Shown: one piece after another, positions 16,758 to 23,746 of the stretch | Layout of the letters: each line of letters opens with the position of its first letter | How positions within the stretch are numbered: position 1 is the first letter of the stretch | Assembly: GCF_025465275.1 (NCBI RefSeq) | Contig: NZ_JAODNK010000044.1 | Span: 1 to 41,521, forward strand | DNA from: Nocardia sp. | Lineage (GTDB): Bacteria; Actinomycetota; Actinomycetes; Mycobacteriales; Mycobacteriaceae | Length of the DNA: 41,521 bases | Direction of reading: 5' to 3' | Program-made: the position numbers and the translations under genes | The notes under the pieces: model-generated | Database searches by the model: none | What the model was told of the DNA's origin: nothing | Seen by the model: the letters and a program-made list of their open reading frames with translations, nothing else

Positions 16758-17344
16758 CCAGCTACACGATTCCGAATGTCATCGCCCAGCATCCGCGCGG
16801 CGAACGCATCATGGACGTCTACTCGCACCTGCTGGCCGAGCGCATCGTGTACCTCGGCACACCCATCGATTCCGGTGTGGCCAATGCCCTCATCGCACAG
16901 CTGCTACATCTGGACGCCGACAGCCCGGGCCAGGAGATCAACCTCTACGTCAATTGCGAGGGCGGCGAACTCACCGCCATGCTGGCGGTCTACGACACCA
17001 TGCAGCACATCTCGTCCCCCGTGGCGACCACCTGCGTAGGCCAGGCCATAGCGGTCGGCGCGGTGTTGCTGGCCGGTGGCGCGAAAGGCCGCCGCACCAT
17101 GCTCCCGCACGCCCGAGTTGTCCTGCACCAGCCCGCAATCAGCGGCCGCGGCACCATCCCCGACCTGATCCTGCAGGCCGACGAAGTAGTCCGCCTCCGC
17201 GCCGAAGTCGAAGCAATCCTCTCCAACCACACCGGCAAGCACCTGGAGGACCTCCGCCGCGACACCGACCGCGACCGCGTCCTCACGGCCCCAGCCGCCC
17301 TCGACTACGGCCTCATAGACCGAATCCTCGACCCCCGAGACTGA
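16754..17344 (+). CDS. ClpP-like subunit lacking the catalytic serine
   Basis: Second ClpP-fold subunit, 196 aa. LLAERIVYLG near the N terminus, MLAVYDTMQ, PHARVVLHQP (His125) and DTDRDRVLTAPAALDYGLID (Asp174) align well with canonical ClpP. In the nucleophile motif CVGQAIAVGAVLLAGG the position of Ser in GQAASMGAVLL is Ala100 (codon GCG, 17051-17053). The oxyanion loop reads CEGGELTAM instead of SPGGxVTAG. The subunit should therefore be inactive by itself, comparable to ClpR subunits of cyanobacteria and plastids. It overlaps the active paralogue by four bases, so equal synthesis and mixed rings are the natural inference. Start: ATG at 16754; the frame back to 16652 lies inside the upstream gene. 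Confidence 0.88.
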   Translation: MTSYTIPNVIAQHPRGERIMDVYSHLLAERIVYLGTPIDSGVANALIAQLLHLDADSPGQEINLYVNCEGGELTAMLAVYDTMQHISSPVATTCVGQAIAVGAVLLAGGAKGRRTMLPHARVVLHQPAISGRGTIPDLILQADEVVRLRAEVEAILSNHTGKHLEDLRRDTDRDRVLTAPAALDYGLIDRILDPRD

Positions 17345-17364
17345 TTCAGCGCCGAGCAACCTGC

Positions 17365-17502
17365 GTCTCGTCACCTCCGCATGTTTGGACTCATCATCCG
17401 GGCAGGCTTGGGCTCGTCATCCCAGCATGTTCGGGCTCGTCAACCGAGCACGTTCGGGCTCGTCAACCGAGCACGTTCGGGCTCGTCATCCCGGCATGTT
17501 TT
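17365..17502. repeat. Six tandem 23-bp repeats
   Basis: Units begin at 17365, 17388, 17411, 17434, 17457 and 17480 with the form GGCTCGTCATCCCAGCATGT plus TCG. The fourth and fifth are identical, and the first two are the most diverged. The last unit doubles as the left arm of the hairpin at 17482-17560, which suggests that the array grew by duplication of that arm. The array starts 20 bp after the stop of the second ClpP-like gene. Confidence 0.88.
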
Positions 17503-17560
17503 TGGCCGGGATCTACGCCACCGTGGTGGATTCCGGCCAAAAGCGCGCCGGGATGACGAG
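17482..17560. repeat. Nested hairpin, possible dispersed element and terminator
   Basis: Outer perfect arms 17482-17495 (CTCGTCATCCCGGC) and 17547-17560 enclose inner perfect arms 17500-17509 (TTTTGGCCGG) and 17533-17542. It lies between the ClpP-like operon and the convergent regulator and could end both transcripts. The right half shares CCAAAAGC plus GCCGGGATGACG with the hairpin at 8202-8242. Confidence 0.8.
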
Positions 17561-17608
17561 ATCGTCCGGCACCGGCACCGTGAGGGTGCGCGGCAGGCGA
17601 CGGAAAGG

Positions 17609-18055
17609 TCAGGCGGCCAGCATGACTGGGCCCGAGATGCGCTGGGGTGCGGGGACGGCCATGCGCTGCGGGGATGAGCTGGTGAGGGCGAGGCTCTGGC
17701 GTTGCAGGGCGGCCGCTACCTGGGCGGTGAGGTCGGCGAGGGTGGTGCCGAGGGCGCCGGCCAGGGCCGCGATCATTTCGCTGGAGGGTTCCTTGCGGCC
17801 GCGCTCCACCTCGGAGAGGTACTGGGGTGAGATGCCCGCGCGGGCAGCGGTTTCGGTGAGCTTCTCGCCCTGATCCTGCCGCAGGGTGCGCAACCGCGCG
17901 CCGAGCACTTCCCGCCACAGCGGCTCACGAGCGGCCGGGGGCGCGGTGCGGGAGCCCGGACGAGGCAGCGGTTCGCGAACCGCATGCGGCCGTGGCGCAT
18001 CGGGCCGATCGGCACGTCCACCGGGAATCGAATGAAAGCGCGGCTGCTCGGACAT
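17609..18055 (-). CDS. XRE-family regulator of the ClgR/PopR type
   Basis: DNA-binding protein with a Pro/Arg-rich N terminus (residues 1-45), an XRE helix-turn-helix (LRTLRQDQGEKLTETAARAG then ISPQYLSEVERGRKEPSSEM, about residues 54-93) and a short tail ending VMLAA. LSEVERGRKExSSE is typical of ClgR, the activator of clp genes in actinobacteria, and of PopR, which controls clpP3 clpP4 in Streptomyces and is itself degraded by ClpP through two C-terminal alanines. This protein also ends in Ala-Ala and is encoded convergently next to a ClpP pair. I infer that it controls that operon and is one of its substrates. A palindrome 41 bp before its ATG suggests autoregulation. Length 148 aa. Confidence 0.8.
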   Translation of the reverse strand: MSEQPRFHSIPGGRADRPDAPRPHAVREPLPRPGSRTAPPAAREPLWREVLGARLRTLRQDQGEKLTETAARAGISPQYLSEVERGRKEPSSEMIAALAGALGTTLADLTAQVAAALQRQSLALTSSSPQRMAVPAPQRISGPVMLAA

Positions 18056-18095
18056 GGTCCGAGCGTAAGGCGGCAGGCCCGCGCGCGGCGCACCG

Positions 18096-18112
18096 TTCTG
18101 CTCAGAGCGGAA
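18096..18112 (-). promoter_or_regulatory. ClgR/PopR-like palindromic operator
   Basis: TTCTGCTCAGAGCGGAA is a near-perfect 17-bp palindrome (only one symmetric pair and the centre break it). Its core TGCTCAGAGCG matches the ClgR pattern CGC-Y-N-A-N-R-GCG at 10 of 11 positions. It lies 41 bp before the start of the XRE regulator, consistent with autoregulation. Confidence 0.5.
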
Positions 18113-18144
18113 AACGGCGCACCGTCGCGGCGCCTAGGGGGTGT

Positions 18145-18612
18145 TTAGACCCGGCCGATGGCGGCGGCCATGACGCGCACCGCGGAAACCAGTCCGTCGA
18201 TGAGCTCGCCCTGGCGGAAGGAGCTCAGCGCGGCGGTGGCGCCGAGCTGGCATACCCGATCGTTCGCGCGCTCGGCGACATCGGCGCCGGAACGCACCTC
18301 GACGGCCTTGGCATTGGGATCGACGGCGATGAGCACCGAACGGGCGGCCTCGGGCGTGGCCGGGAAGACCGCATCCGCGCCGACGCCGGAATCCGCGCCC
18401 AGATCACCGATGTAGATGTTGAACCGCACCTTGGTGGCACGGGTGGCGTCGGTCAGCGCATTGTCCATGAGCAGTCGCTCATGATCGCTGAAGGGCACCT
18501 CGCTGAACACATCGCCGGCTTCGTGCACGCCGGAGACGCGACCGCTGGTGGTGACGGCATAACCGTGCGGTAGGTCGGCCTCGTTCACCGCAGGCCAATT
18601 AGAACTTGCCAC
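18145..18612 (-). CDS. DUF5130 (TPM-like) protein
   Basis: A 155-aa protein conserved in mycolic-acid actinobacteria. LPHGYAVTTSGRVSGVHEAG at the N terminus, an RATKVRFNIYIGDLG strand, VLIAVDPNAKAVEVRSGADV and ALSSFRQGELIDGLVSAVRV near the C terminus are the conserved stretches. It resembles TPM-fold proteins, but the function is not known. The start is GTG at 18612, overlapping the end of the upstream small membrane gene by 14 bp, so the two are probably co-transcribed. No signal peptide is seen. Confidence 0.75.
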   Translation of the reverse strand: MASSNWPAVNEADLPHGYAVTTSGRVSGVHEAGDVFSEVPFSDHERLLMDNALTDATRATKVRFNIYIGDLGADSGVGADAVFPATPEAARSVLIAVDPNAKAVEVRSGADVAERANDRVCQLGATAALSSFRQGELIDGLVSAVRVMAAAIGRV

Positions 18613-18877
18613 TTGCCCGGCCTCCGATCAGGTCCGCCGCGGCGGATTCGATAGCAGCATGATTGCCATGCGCCGACTCAGCATCGTGGTGCCCGGCACC
18701 GGTCACCTCGTCGGTAGCGCTCCACAGCACCGGAGGCTGGGTCCACTTCGCACCGAGTTCGTAGTGGTCCGGCTTCTTGCCGGGGTACGGACTACCGAGG
18801 AACGACAATCCGGCGATCACCAGATAGATCGCCACCGGGATGCCGACATAGATCAGCACTGTCTGGAGAATGCTCAC
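18599..18877 (-). CDS. Small membrane protein, likely cytochrome aa3 oxidase subunit CtaJ
   Basis: A 92-aa protein with one N-terminal membrane helix (about residues 5-28, VLIYVGIPVAIYLVIAGLSF), a short PGKKPDHYELGAKW loop, WTQPPVLWSA and a His/Ala-rich tail. The layout and position near glbO resemble the accessory subunit CtaJ found in the mycobacterial bcc-aa3 respiratory supercomplex. I base this on memory of the short conserved pattern, and the identification is moderate. It overlaps the DUF5130 gene by 14 bp. Confidence 0.55.
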   Translation of the reverse strand: MSILQTVLIYVGIPVAIYLVIAGLSFLGSPYPGKKPDHYELGAKWTQPPVLWSATDEVTGAGHHDAESAHGNHAAIESAAADLIGGRASGKF

Positions 18878-18951
18878 GGCTCAACGTTAATGGATGCCCG
18901 GATCGTCTCAGCCGACTGGTAACCGTGCGCGCGCACGTGTCGTCGGAATCC

Positions 18952-20595
18952 TTACTGAATCAGCCAGGCCGCAGAGTTTGCCGGAAGTTTTCTCGCGGTA
19001 ATCAGGGTGCTCGCGAGCAACACCTCACCCGCGGGCAGAGTTATCGGCGCATCCGTCGCGTTGAGCACGCACAACAACCCGCCGTCCCGCCGGAAAGCCA
19101 GGCAGCCGGGCGGACTTCCATACCACTCCAGCCCTGGTCCGCCGAATTCCGGCCGCACCGACCGCAATTCGATAGCCATCCGATACAGCGAAACCATGGA
19201 GTCCAATCTCTCCAACTGTTTCTCCACCGTCGCCGTCGCCCACCACGCCGGCATGGGCAACCACGGACGCCCCGTGGTGAAGCCGAACGGTGGCTGGTCG
19301 CCCTCCCACGGCAGCGGCACCCGGCAGCCGTCCCGGCCCCGCTCGGTATGCCCGGAACGCTCCCAGGTCGGATCCTGCAGCGCCGCCTCCGGCAGGTCGT
19401 CGATATTCGGCAGACCCAATTCCGCACCGTTGTAGATGAATACGGCGCCCGGTAGCGCCAACTCCAGCATGATCATGGCCCGTGCCCGCGCCTGCCCGAT
19501 ATCGCCGCCGCCGTAGCGGGTGACCTCACGCTCGATATCGTGATTGGACAGTGTCCAGGTCGGACTGGCGCCGACCGCCGCGACCGCGCGCAGCGAATTG
19601 TCCACGGCGTCACGGATTCTGTCCGGATGGAAAGGCGTCTCGGCCAATCTGAAATTGAACGCGAGATGTAGCTCGTCGGGGCGGACATAGTCGCCGAATC
19701 TGGTGTTGTCGTCGACCCATACCTCGCCGATGGATACCGCGATCGGAAACTCGTCCATGACAGTGCGCAGGCGCCTGTGGATTTCGTGCACGGCCGGGTT
19801 GTTGAAGCGCGGATCATTATCGTCGTGCACCACCAGATGGGTATCGTCGACGGGGCGCTGCGGCACTTCCATATCCGGTAGACCAGCGGGTTTGGCCATA
19901 CCGTGCGCGACATCGATGCGGAATCCGTCGATTCCGCGGCGCAGCCAGAAACGCATGGTCTGCTCGAAATCGGCAGGCACCTCCGGGTTTTCCCAGTTCA
20001 GATCCGGCTGCTGCGGGGCGAAGATATGCAGATACCACTGGCCGGGCCGGCCGTCGGCCTCGGTGATGCGGGTCCAGGCCGGGCCGCCGAAAATACTGGG
20101 CCAATTGTTCGGCGGCGCACTGCCATCCGCACCCCGGCCGTCGCGGAAGTAGTACCGGGCGCGTTCCGGACTGCCCGGACCGGCGGCCAGCGCAGCCACG
20201 AACCACGCATGCTGATCGCTGGTGTGATTGGGCACCAGATCCATGGTGACCCGCATATGCCGGTGGTGCGCCTCGTCGATCAACTCGTCCATGGCCCGCA
20301 GACCGCCGAAGAGCGGATCGATATCGCGCGGGTCGGCCACGTCGTAGCCGCCGTCTGCCATGGGCGAGCGCATGACCGGGCAAATCCACAGCGCATCCAC
20401 CCCCAGCAGCTCCAGATATCCGAGCTTGTCCCGCAATCCGGGCAGGTCACCGATGCCGTCGCCGTCGGAGTCCGCGAAGGATCGGGGGTAGACCTGATAG
20501 AACACGGCGGATCGCCACCATGGCGCCGGAATGGGCGCGGGGCCTGGCACGGCGGGTTGCGCAGCGCCGGGCACGGCGGCGAAGTTGTCGGTCAC
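18952..20595 (-). CDS. aglA: Alpha-glucosidase, glycoside hydrolase family 13
   Basis: Hydrolyses alpha-glucosidic bonds of short maltooligosaccharides or similar. The GH13 regions are in order: DLVPNHTSDQHAWF, GFRIDVAHGM (nucleophile Asp), SIGEVWVDD (acid/base Glu) and TLSNHDIER (stabilising Asp). AVFYQVYPRSFADSDGDGIG starts the barrel. A C-terminal beta domain ends in VLLASTL. At 547 aa from the GTG at 20595 (MTDNFAAVPG) it matches Rv2471 in type and position, between the cytochrome-oxidase-like gene and glbO. A longer frame to 20646 adds only weakly protein-like residues. No signal peptide, so intracellular. Confidence 0.9.
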   Translation of the reverse strand: MTDNFAAVPGAAQPAVPGPAPIPAPWWRSAVFYQVYPRSFADSDGDGIGDLPGLRDKLGYLELLGVDALWICPVMRSPMADGGYDVADPRDIDPLFGGLRAMDELIDEAHHRHMRVTMDLVPNHTSDQHAWFVAALAAGPGSPERARYYFRDGRGADGSAPPNNWPSIFGGPAWTRITEADGRPGQWYLHIFAPQQPDLNWENPEVPADFEQTMRFWLRRGIDGFRIDVAHGMAKPAGLPDMEVPQRPVDDTHLVVHDDNDPRFNNPAVHEIHRRLRTVMDEFPIAVSIGEVWVDDNTRFGDYVRPDELHLAFNFRLAETPFHPDRIRDAVDNSLRAVAAVGASPTWTLSNHDIEREVTRYGGGDIGQARARAMIMLELALPGAVFIYNGAELGLPNIDDLPEAALQDPTWERSGHTERGRDGCRVPLPWEGDQPPFGFTTGRPWLPMPAWWATATVEKQLERLDSMVSLYRMAIELRSVRPEFGGPGLEWYGSPPGCLAFRRDGGLLCVLNATDAPITLPAGEVLLASTLITARKLPANSAAWLIQ

Positions 20596-20728
20596 AGCCG
20601 TAATGGTGCCAAAGCATGACGCTGTCGGTGTGCTCGACGGCGACACTTGTCCAGATTCAGCAAATGATCAGCGGGCGACCGGGCGGACCGGAAAGGCTCT
20701 GGGGGCCTGCAACTTCTGCGAAACGAAT

Positions 20729-21133
20729 TCAGATGGGCGAGTTCATGAGCGAATTGGCGGCCATCTCCAGATAGTCGAGCAACTGCTTACGGTGCTGGTC
20801 ATCGAGTACGGCGGGCTCGATCTCGGCCACCGCGATGTGCATGGCGCGCAGCCACGCGTCCCGCTCGATTGGTCCGACCTTGAACGGCTGATGCCGCATG
20901 CGCAGCCGCGGATGGCCACGCTCCTCGCCGTAGGTGCGCGGGCCGCCCCAGTACTGCTCGAGGAACATGCGCAGCCGCCGCTCGGCCGGACCCAGGTCCG
21001 CTTCGGGGTAGAGCGGCCGCAAAACCTCGTCCTGCGCCACCTCGCGATAAAACACGGCAACCAGCCGCTGGAAGGTGTCAGCCCCACCCACGGCCTCGTA
21101 AAAAGATGTTGTCGTTTGCTCGCCCGAAGTCAC
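20729..21133 (-). CDS. glbO: Truncated hemoglobin, group II
   Basis: Small heme protein of the trHbO type, associated with oxygen handling and respiration. [20 protein letters not shown] opens the globin core; Tyr29, the proximal His81 in [11 protein letters not shown] and Trp94 at the G8 position (RDAWLRAM) are present, as in M. tuberculosis GlbO (Rv2470). I chose the GTG at 21133 because it gives 134 aa, near the 128 aa of Rv2470; the frame to 21229 adds an Arg/Glu-rich stretch with no family likeness. It is divergent from the HNH gene across 323 bp. Confidence 0.9.
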   Translation of the reverse strand: MTSGEQTTTSFYEAVGGADTFQRLVAVFYREVAQDEVLRPLYPEADLGPAERRLRMFLEQYWGGPRTYGEERGHPRLRMRHQPFKVGPIERDAWLRAMHIAVAEIEPAVLDDQHRKQLLDYLEMAANSLMNSPI

Positions 21134-21456
21134 AGTGTCTATCTTGCCTCCGCTTCGCTCCGGCTGGTTCGCGGCCCCGAAGTCTCGGCCTTCCCTCCTC
21201 CGCTCCTCCGCTTCGCTCCCCCACTCCAAGGCACAGGTCTATGGAGCCGCAGTCCAGACCGAGACGGCCGCGAACCCCTAGCGTGCAGTGTCTGAGGGTT
21301 GTTCCGATGGGCGTTTCATACCGTCACGCATCGTTCATCCGTTTGTGCCCGACAATGTGCGAAATCACCGTGCAATGTGCGCGATTCCATGGTCAACTGG
21401 GTGGCAGTCTGCCGAGATACCACACCATCGGACGAACACGAACGCGGGGTAGGCCC
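21134..21456. other. Divergent intergenic region glbO/HNH, no gene seen
   Basis: 323 bp between two divergent starts. It contains a short repeated CCTCCGCTTCGCTCC near 21148 and 21199 and a GGAGG upstream of glbO. I see no clear promoter hexamers, terminator or small ORF with support. Confidence 0.4.
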
Positions 21457-22149
21457 ATGAAGCAGCGGCACAGCGCCCGGCACGAGGCGCGCACGCATCG
21501 ACAACTCCAGCCCGCCGACGTCCACAATCGTGGGTCGGGGGCTACTCCGCTGCACATCTTGTCCGACTATCACTCGGGCGCGCATTCCGAACACGCCGCG
21601 CATCAACCACCCGAAGCCCCGCCCGGCATGAGCTGGTCGAAAAGTCGCGTTCTGCTCTTGAACGCCACGTACGAACCGCTCACCGCCCTCTCCGCGCGCC
21701 GCGCGGTCGTGCTCCTGATCTGTGACAAAGCCCAGACCGTGCACGACAATCCCGAAGGCCCGGTTGTACACTCCGCCGGCACCTCGGTGGCGCTCCCCTC
21801 GGTGATCCGACTACGCAATTACGTGCATGTTCCCTATCGCGCCCGCGTGCCCATGACCCGCGCCGCGCTCATGCATCGTGATCGCTATCGCTGCGCCTAC
21901 TGCGGCGGTAAGGCCGAGACCATCGACCATGTGATTCCGCGCAGTCGTGGTGGCCCGCACACCTGGGAGAATTGCGTCGCGTCCTGTGCGCCGTGCAATC
22001 ACCGCAAGGCGGACAAGATGCTCAGCGAGCTGGGCTGGACCCTGCACCATCAACTGGTGTCACCGAAGGGCCCGCACTGGCGATTGCTCACTGCCAGTTC
22101 GGAATTGGATCCCACCTGGCTGCAGTATCTCGGCGAGGGCGCGGCCTAG
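21457..22149 (+). CDS. HNH endonuclease
   Basis: Predicted nuclease of the HNH family, cytoplasmic, conserved in mycobacteria as Rv2469c. After a variable, His-rich N terminus (residues 1-57) comes RVLLLNATYEPLTALSARRA, then RYRCAYCGGKAETIDHVIPR with the zinc Cys pair and the DH catalytic pair, and NCVASCAPCNHRKADKM with the second Cys pair and the N..H residues. WTLHHQLVSPKGPHWRLL follows. The ATG at 21457 has GGGGTAGG just upstream. An alternative ATG at 21628 (MSWSKSRVLLLN) gives the bare domain. Target and role are not known. Confidence 0.85.
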   Translation: MKQRHSARHEARTHRQLQPADVHNRGSGATPLHILSDYHSGAHSEHAAHQPPEAPPGMSWSKSRVLLLNATYEPLTALSARRAVVLLICDKAQTVHDNPEGPVVHSAGTSVALPSVIRLRNYVHVPYRARVPMTRAALMHRDRYRCAYCGGKAETIDHVIPRSRGGPHTWENCVASCAPCNHRKADKMLSELGWTLHHQLVSPKGPHWRLLTASSELDPTWLQYLGEGAA

Positions 22150-22161
22150 CCCCGGGCCGCA

Positions 22162-22617
22162 CTATTCTCCGGTCGGCAGACCGGCTTCACCGGCAAGCAT
22201 CCCGAGCGCACGCAGGAATGCGGCGCGTTCGGCTGTCGTCAGCCCCGCGGTGAGCTCCCCGTCGAGATCCCGCGCGGCCTTTTCGCAGCTGCGCAGCAAC
22301 TCCCGGCCGTGATCGGTCAGCGTGAGTACCTGCCGGCGCCGGTCCGCGGGATCCCGCACCCGCTCGATGGCCCCGAGCCGTTCCAGATGATCGGCCAATG
22401 CCACCACCAGGCTGGGCGCGACACCGAGCGTGGCCGCCAATTCCTGCTGTGACGCGGCCTGTCCGATGCTCAGCGCGGTCAGCACCCCGGCGTGTTTGGG
22501 CTTGAGGTCGTAGGACTCGATCCGCGCGGCGAACCGGTCGGTGACCGCCGAGCCGAGCGTGCCGAGTCGAAATGCGACCGTTCCCGGGAGTCCACTCGAC
22601 TTCTTGACATCGTTCAC
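22162..22617 (-). CDS. MarR-family transcriptional regulator
   Basis: Winged-helix regulator of 151 aa. ELAATLGVAPSLVVALADHL is the recognition region and DPADRRRQVLTLTDHGRELL the wing. GTG start at 22617. It is divergent from a small membrane protein gene, with a palindrome between the two starts, so it likely represses both. The ligand is unknown. It is convergent with the HNH gene 12 bp away. Confidence 0.88.
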   Translation of the reverse strand: MNDVKKSSGLPGTVAFRLGTLGSAVTDRFAARIESYDLKPKHAGVLTALSIGQAASQQELAATLGVAPSLVVALADHLERLGAIERVRDPADRRRQVLTLTDHGRELLRSCEKAARDLDGELTAGLTTAERAAFLRALGMLAGEAGLPTGE

Positions 22618-22641
22618 AGGTCAGATGATACTTGCCTCAAA

Positions 22642-22662
22642 ATGATTCAGAGCATGAATGAT
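22642..22662. promoter_or_regulatory. MarR operator (8-5-8 inverted repeat)
   Basis: ATGATTCA at 22642-22649 and TGAATGAT at 22655-22662 are inverted copies with one mismatch pair, separated by 5 bp. It sits midway between the divergent MarR and membrane-protein starts. Confidence 0.65.
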
Positions 22663-22678
22663 TTAGAGAGAGAACGAA

Positions 22679-23041
22679 ATGGACACCTATGTCGCGATCG
22701 CCCTCGCCAATGCCGCCGTCGCACTGCTCTCGGGAGCGTCCAGCGTGGTGGGCATGCTTCGACCGGCACTCGCCGTACCTGGCGGCGGGCCGGCTACGCC
22801 CGGCACGATGTTCTTCGCGTATGCGTACGGCGCTCGCGCGGTGCCACTGAGCGTGATCCTGCTGATGCTGCTGGCCATCGGCGCGCGTGGCGAATTGACC
22901 CCGATCCTGGTGGTGGCGGGGCTGGCCCAGATAGGTGACGCGGCCATCGGGGCGAGTCGCCGGAACTGGCCGATGGCGGCTACCTGCGTCGTACTCGCCG
23001 CCGTGCACCTGCACTCCGCCTGGTGGCTAGCGGGTCAGTGA
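22679..23041 (+). CDS. Small integral membrane protein (DUF4267-like)
   Basis: 120 aa with four hydrophobic helices: about 5-27, 41-63, 66-87 and 97-117. The GTMFFAYAYGARAVPLSVIL segment resembles DUF4267 membrane proteins. No catalytic residues stand out. It is divergently paired with the MarR regulator and shares its operator, so it is the likely regulated gene; a role in efflux or stress cannot be shown. Confidence 0.7.
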   Translation: MDTYVAIALANAAVALLSGASSVVGMLRPALAVPGGGPATPGTMFFAYAYGARAVPLSVILLMLLAIGARGELTPILVVAGLAQIGDAAIGASRRNWPMAATCVVLAAVHLHSAWWLAGQ

Positions 23042-23082
23042 AAACAGCTGGGAATCAAGGGGATTCGAGCGTCATACCGACG

Positions 23083-23655
23083 TCAGCTGTATTCGCTGAC
23101 AAGCAGCGCCCAAGTTCCAGGGACCAGCGCTTCGAAGACGTGCGGCATATCGCCGGGGTAACAGATGTAGTCGCCGGGCCGCAGTTCCACGGGGGCGTCG
23201 GCGGGACCGGCCTTGGCGACGCCCGCACCCAGCACAATGTGCTCGACCACGCCGCGGCTGTGCGGATCGGAGTCGCGGGGGTGGCCGGGTTCGGCGGTAA
23301 TGCGGTAGATATCGCGCCGCGCCGTGGGCGGGGAGGCGGCCAGCAGCGTGGTCCGGTACTCCGATTGCGAGGAGGCGAGCTGCGCTCCCTCGCCCGCACG
23401 GATCACCTGTACCGCCGGGCGCGGTGGATCGAGCAGTCGCGAGAAGGGAATGTCGAGTGCGGTGCACAGCGCCCACAGGGTTTCGATGCTCGGATTACCC
23501 GCGCCCGACTCCAGTTGCGAGAGTGTGGATTTCGCGATTCCGGCGCGGCGCGCGACCTCGGTGAGCGAGAGCCCGGAACGGGCGCGCTCACGGCGCAGGG
23601 CGGCGGCGATCGCCTCCTGCGGTGAGGTGGGCGAGGAGCTGTCGGACACGGTCAT
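23083..23655 (-). CDS. XRE-cupin regulator of azlCD
   Basis: 190 aa with an N-terminal XRE helix-turn-helix (LSLTEVARRAGIAKSTLSQL, about residues 29-48) and a C-terminal cupin (RITAEPGHPRDSDPHSRGVV, ELRPGDYICYPGDMPHVFEA). Such regulators are often encoded divergently from the amino-acid exporter pair azlCD, as here. The cupin likely senses a small molecule, perhaps a branched-chain amino acid or related compound; this is inference. Confidence 0.85.
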   Translation of the reverse strand: MTVSDSSSPTSPQEAIAAALRRERARSGLSLTEVARRAGIAKSTLSQLESGAGNPSIETLWALCTALDIPFSRLLDPPRPAVQVIRAGEGAQLASSQSEYRTTLLAASPPTARRDIYRITAEPGHPRDSDPHSRGVVEHIVLGAGVAKAGPADAPVELRPGDYICYPGDMPHVFEALVPGTWALLVSEYS

Positions 23656-23693
23656 ATCGGGTTCACACAGTACCCGGCGTGACGACGACCCCT

Positions 23694-23746
23694 TTGACTA
23701 ACCGGGCAACATGCGTTCAATATAGACAACATGCGTTCGATATGGC
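23694..23746 (+). promoter_or_regulatory. azlCD promoter with a 20-bp tandem duplication over the start codon
   Basis: TTGACT (23694-23699) and CAATAT (23718-23723) are 18 bp apart, and the azlC ATG at 23731 follows only 7 nt after the -10, suggesting a leaderless transcript. CAACATGCGTTCAATATAGA (23707-23726) is repeated as CAACATGCGTTCGATATGGC (23727-23746). The first copy's ATG is closed after four codons by TAG. The repeats may be the regulator's binding sites. Confidence 0.5.

Noticed and set aside
16152..17344. Calling the pair the canonical clpP1 clpP2
   Set aside because: Both proteins diverge at the nucleophile and oxyanion motifs, and the canonical pair normally lies near tig and clpX, which are not here.
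17365..17502. Possible CRISPR array
   Set aside because: The 23-bp units are contiguous with no unique spacers, and no cas gene is present. The same applies to the 19-bp array at 8244.
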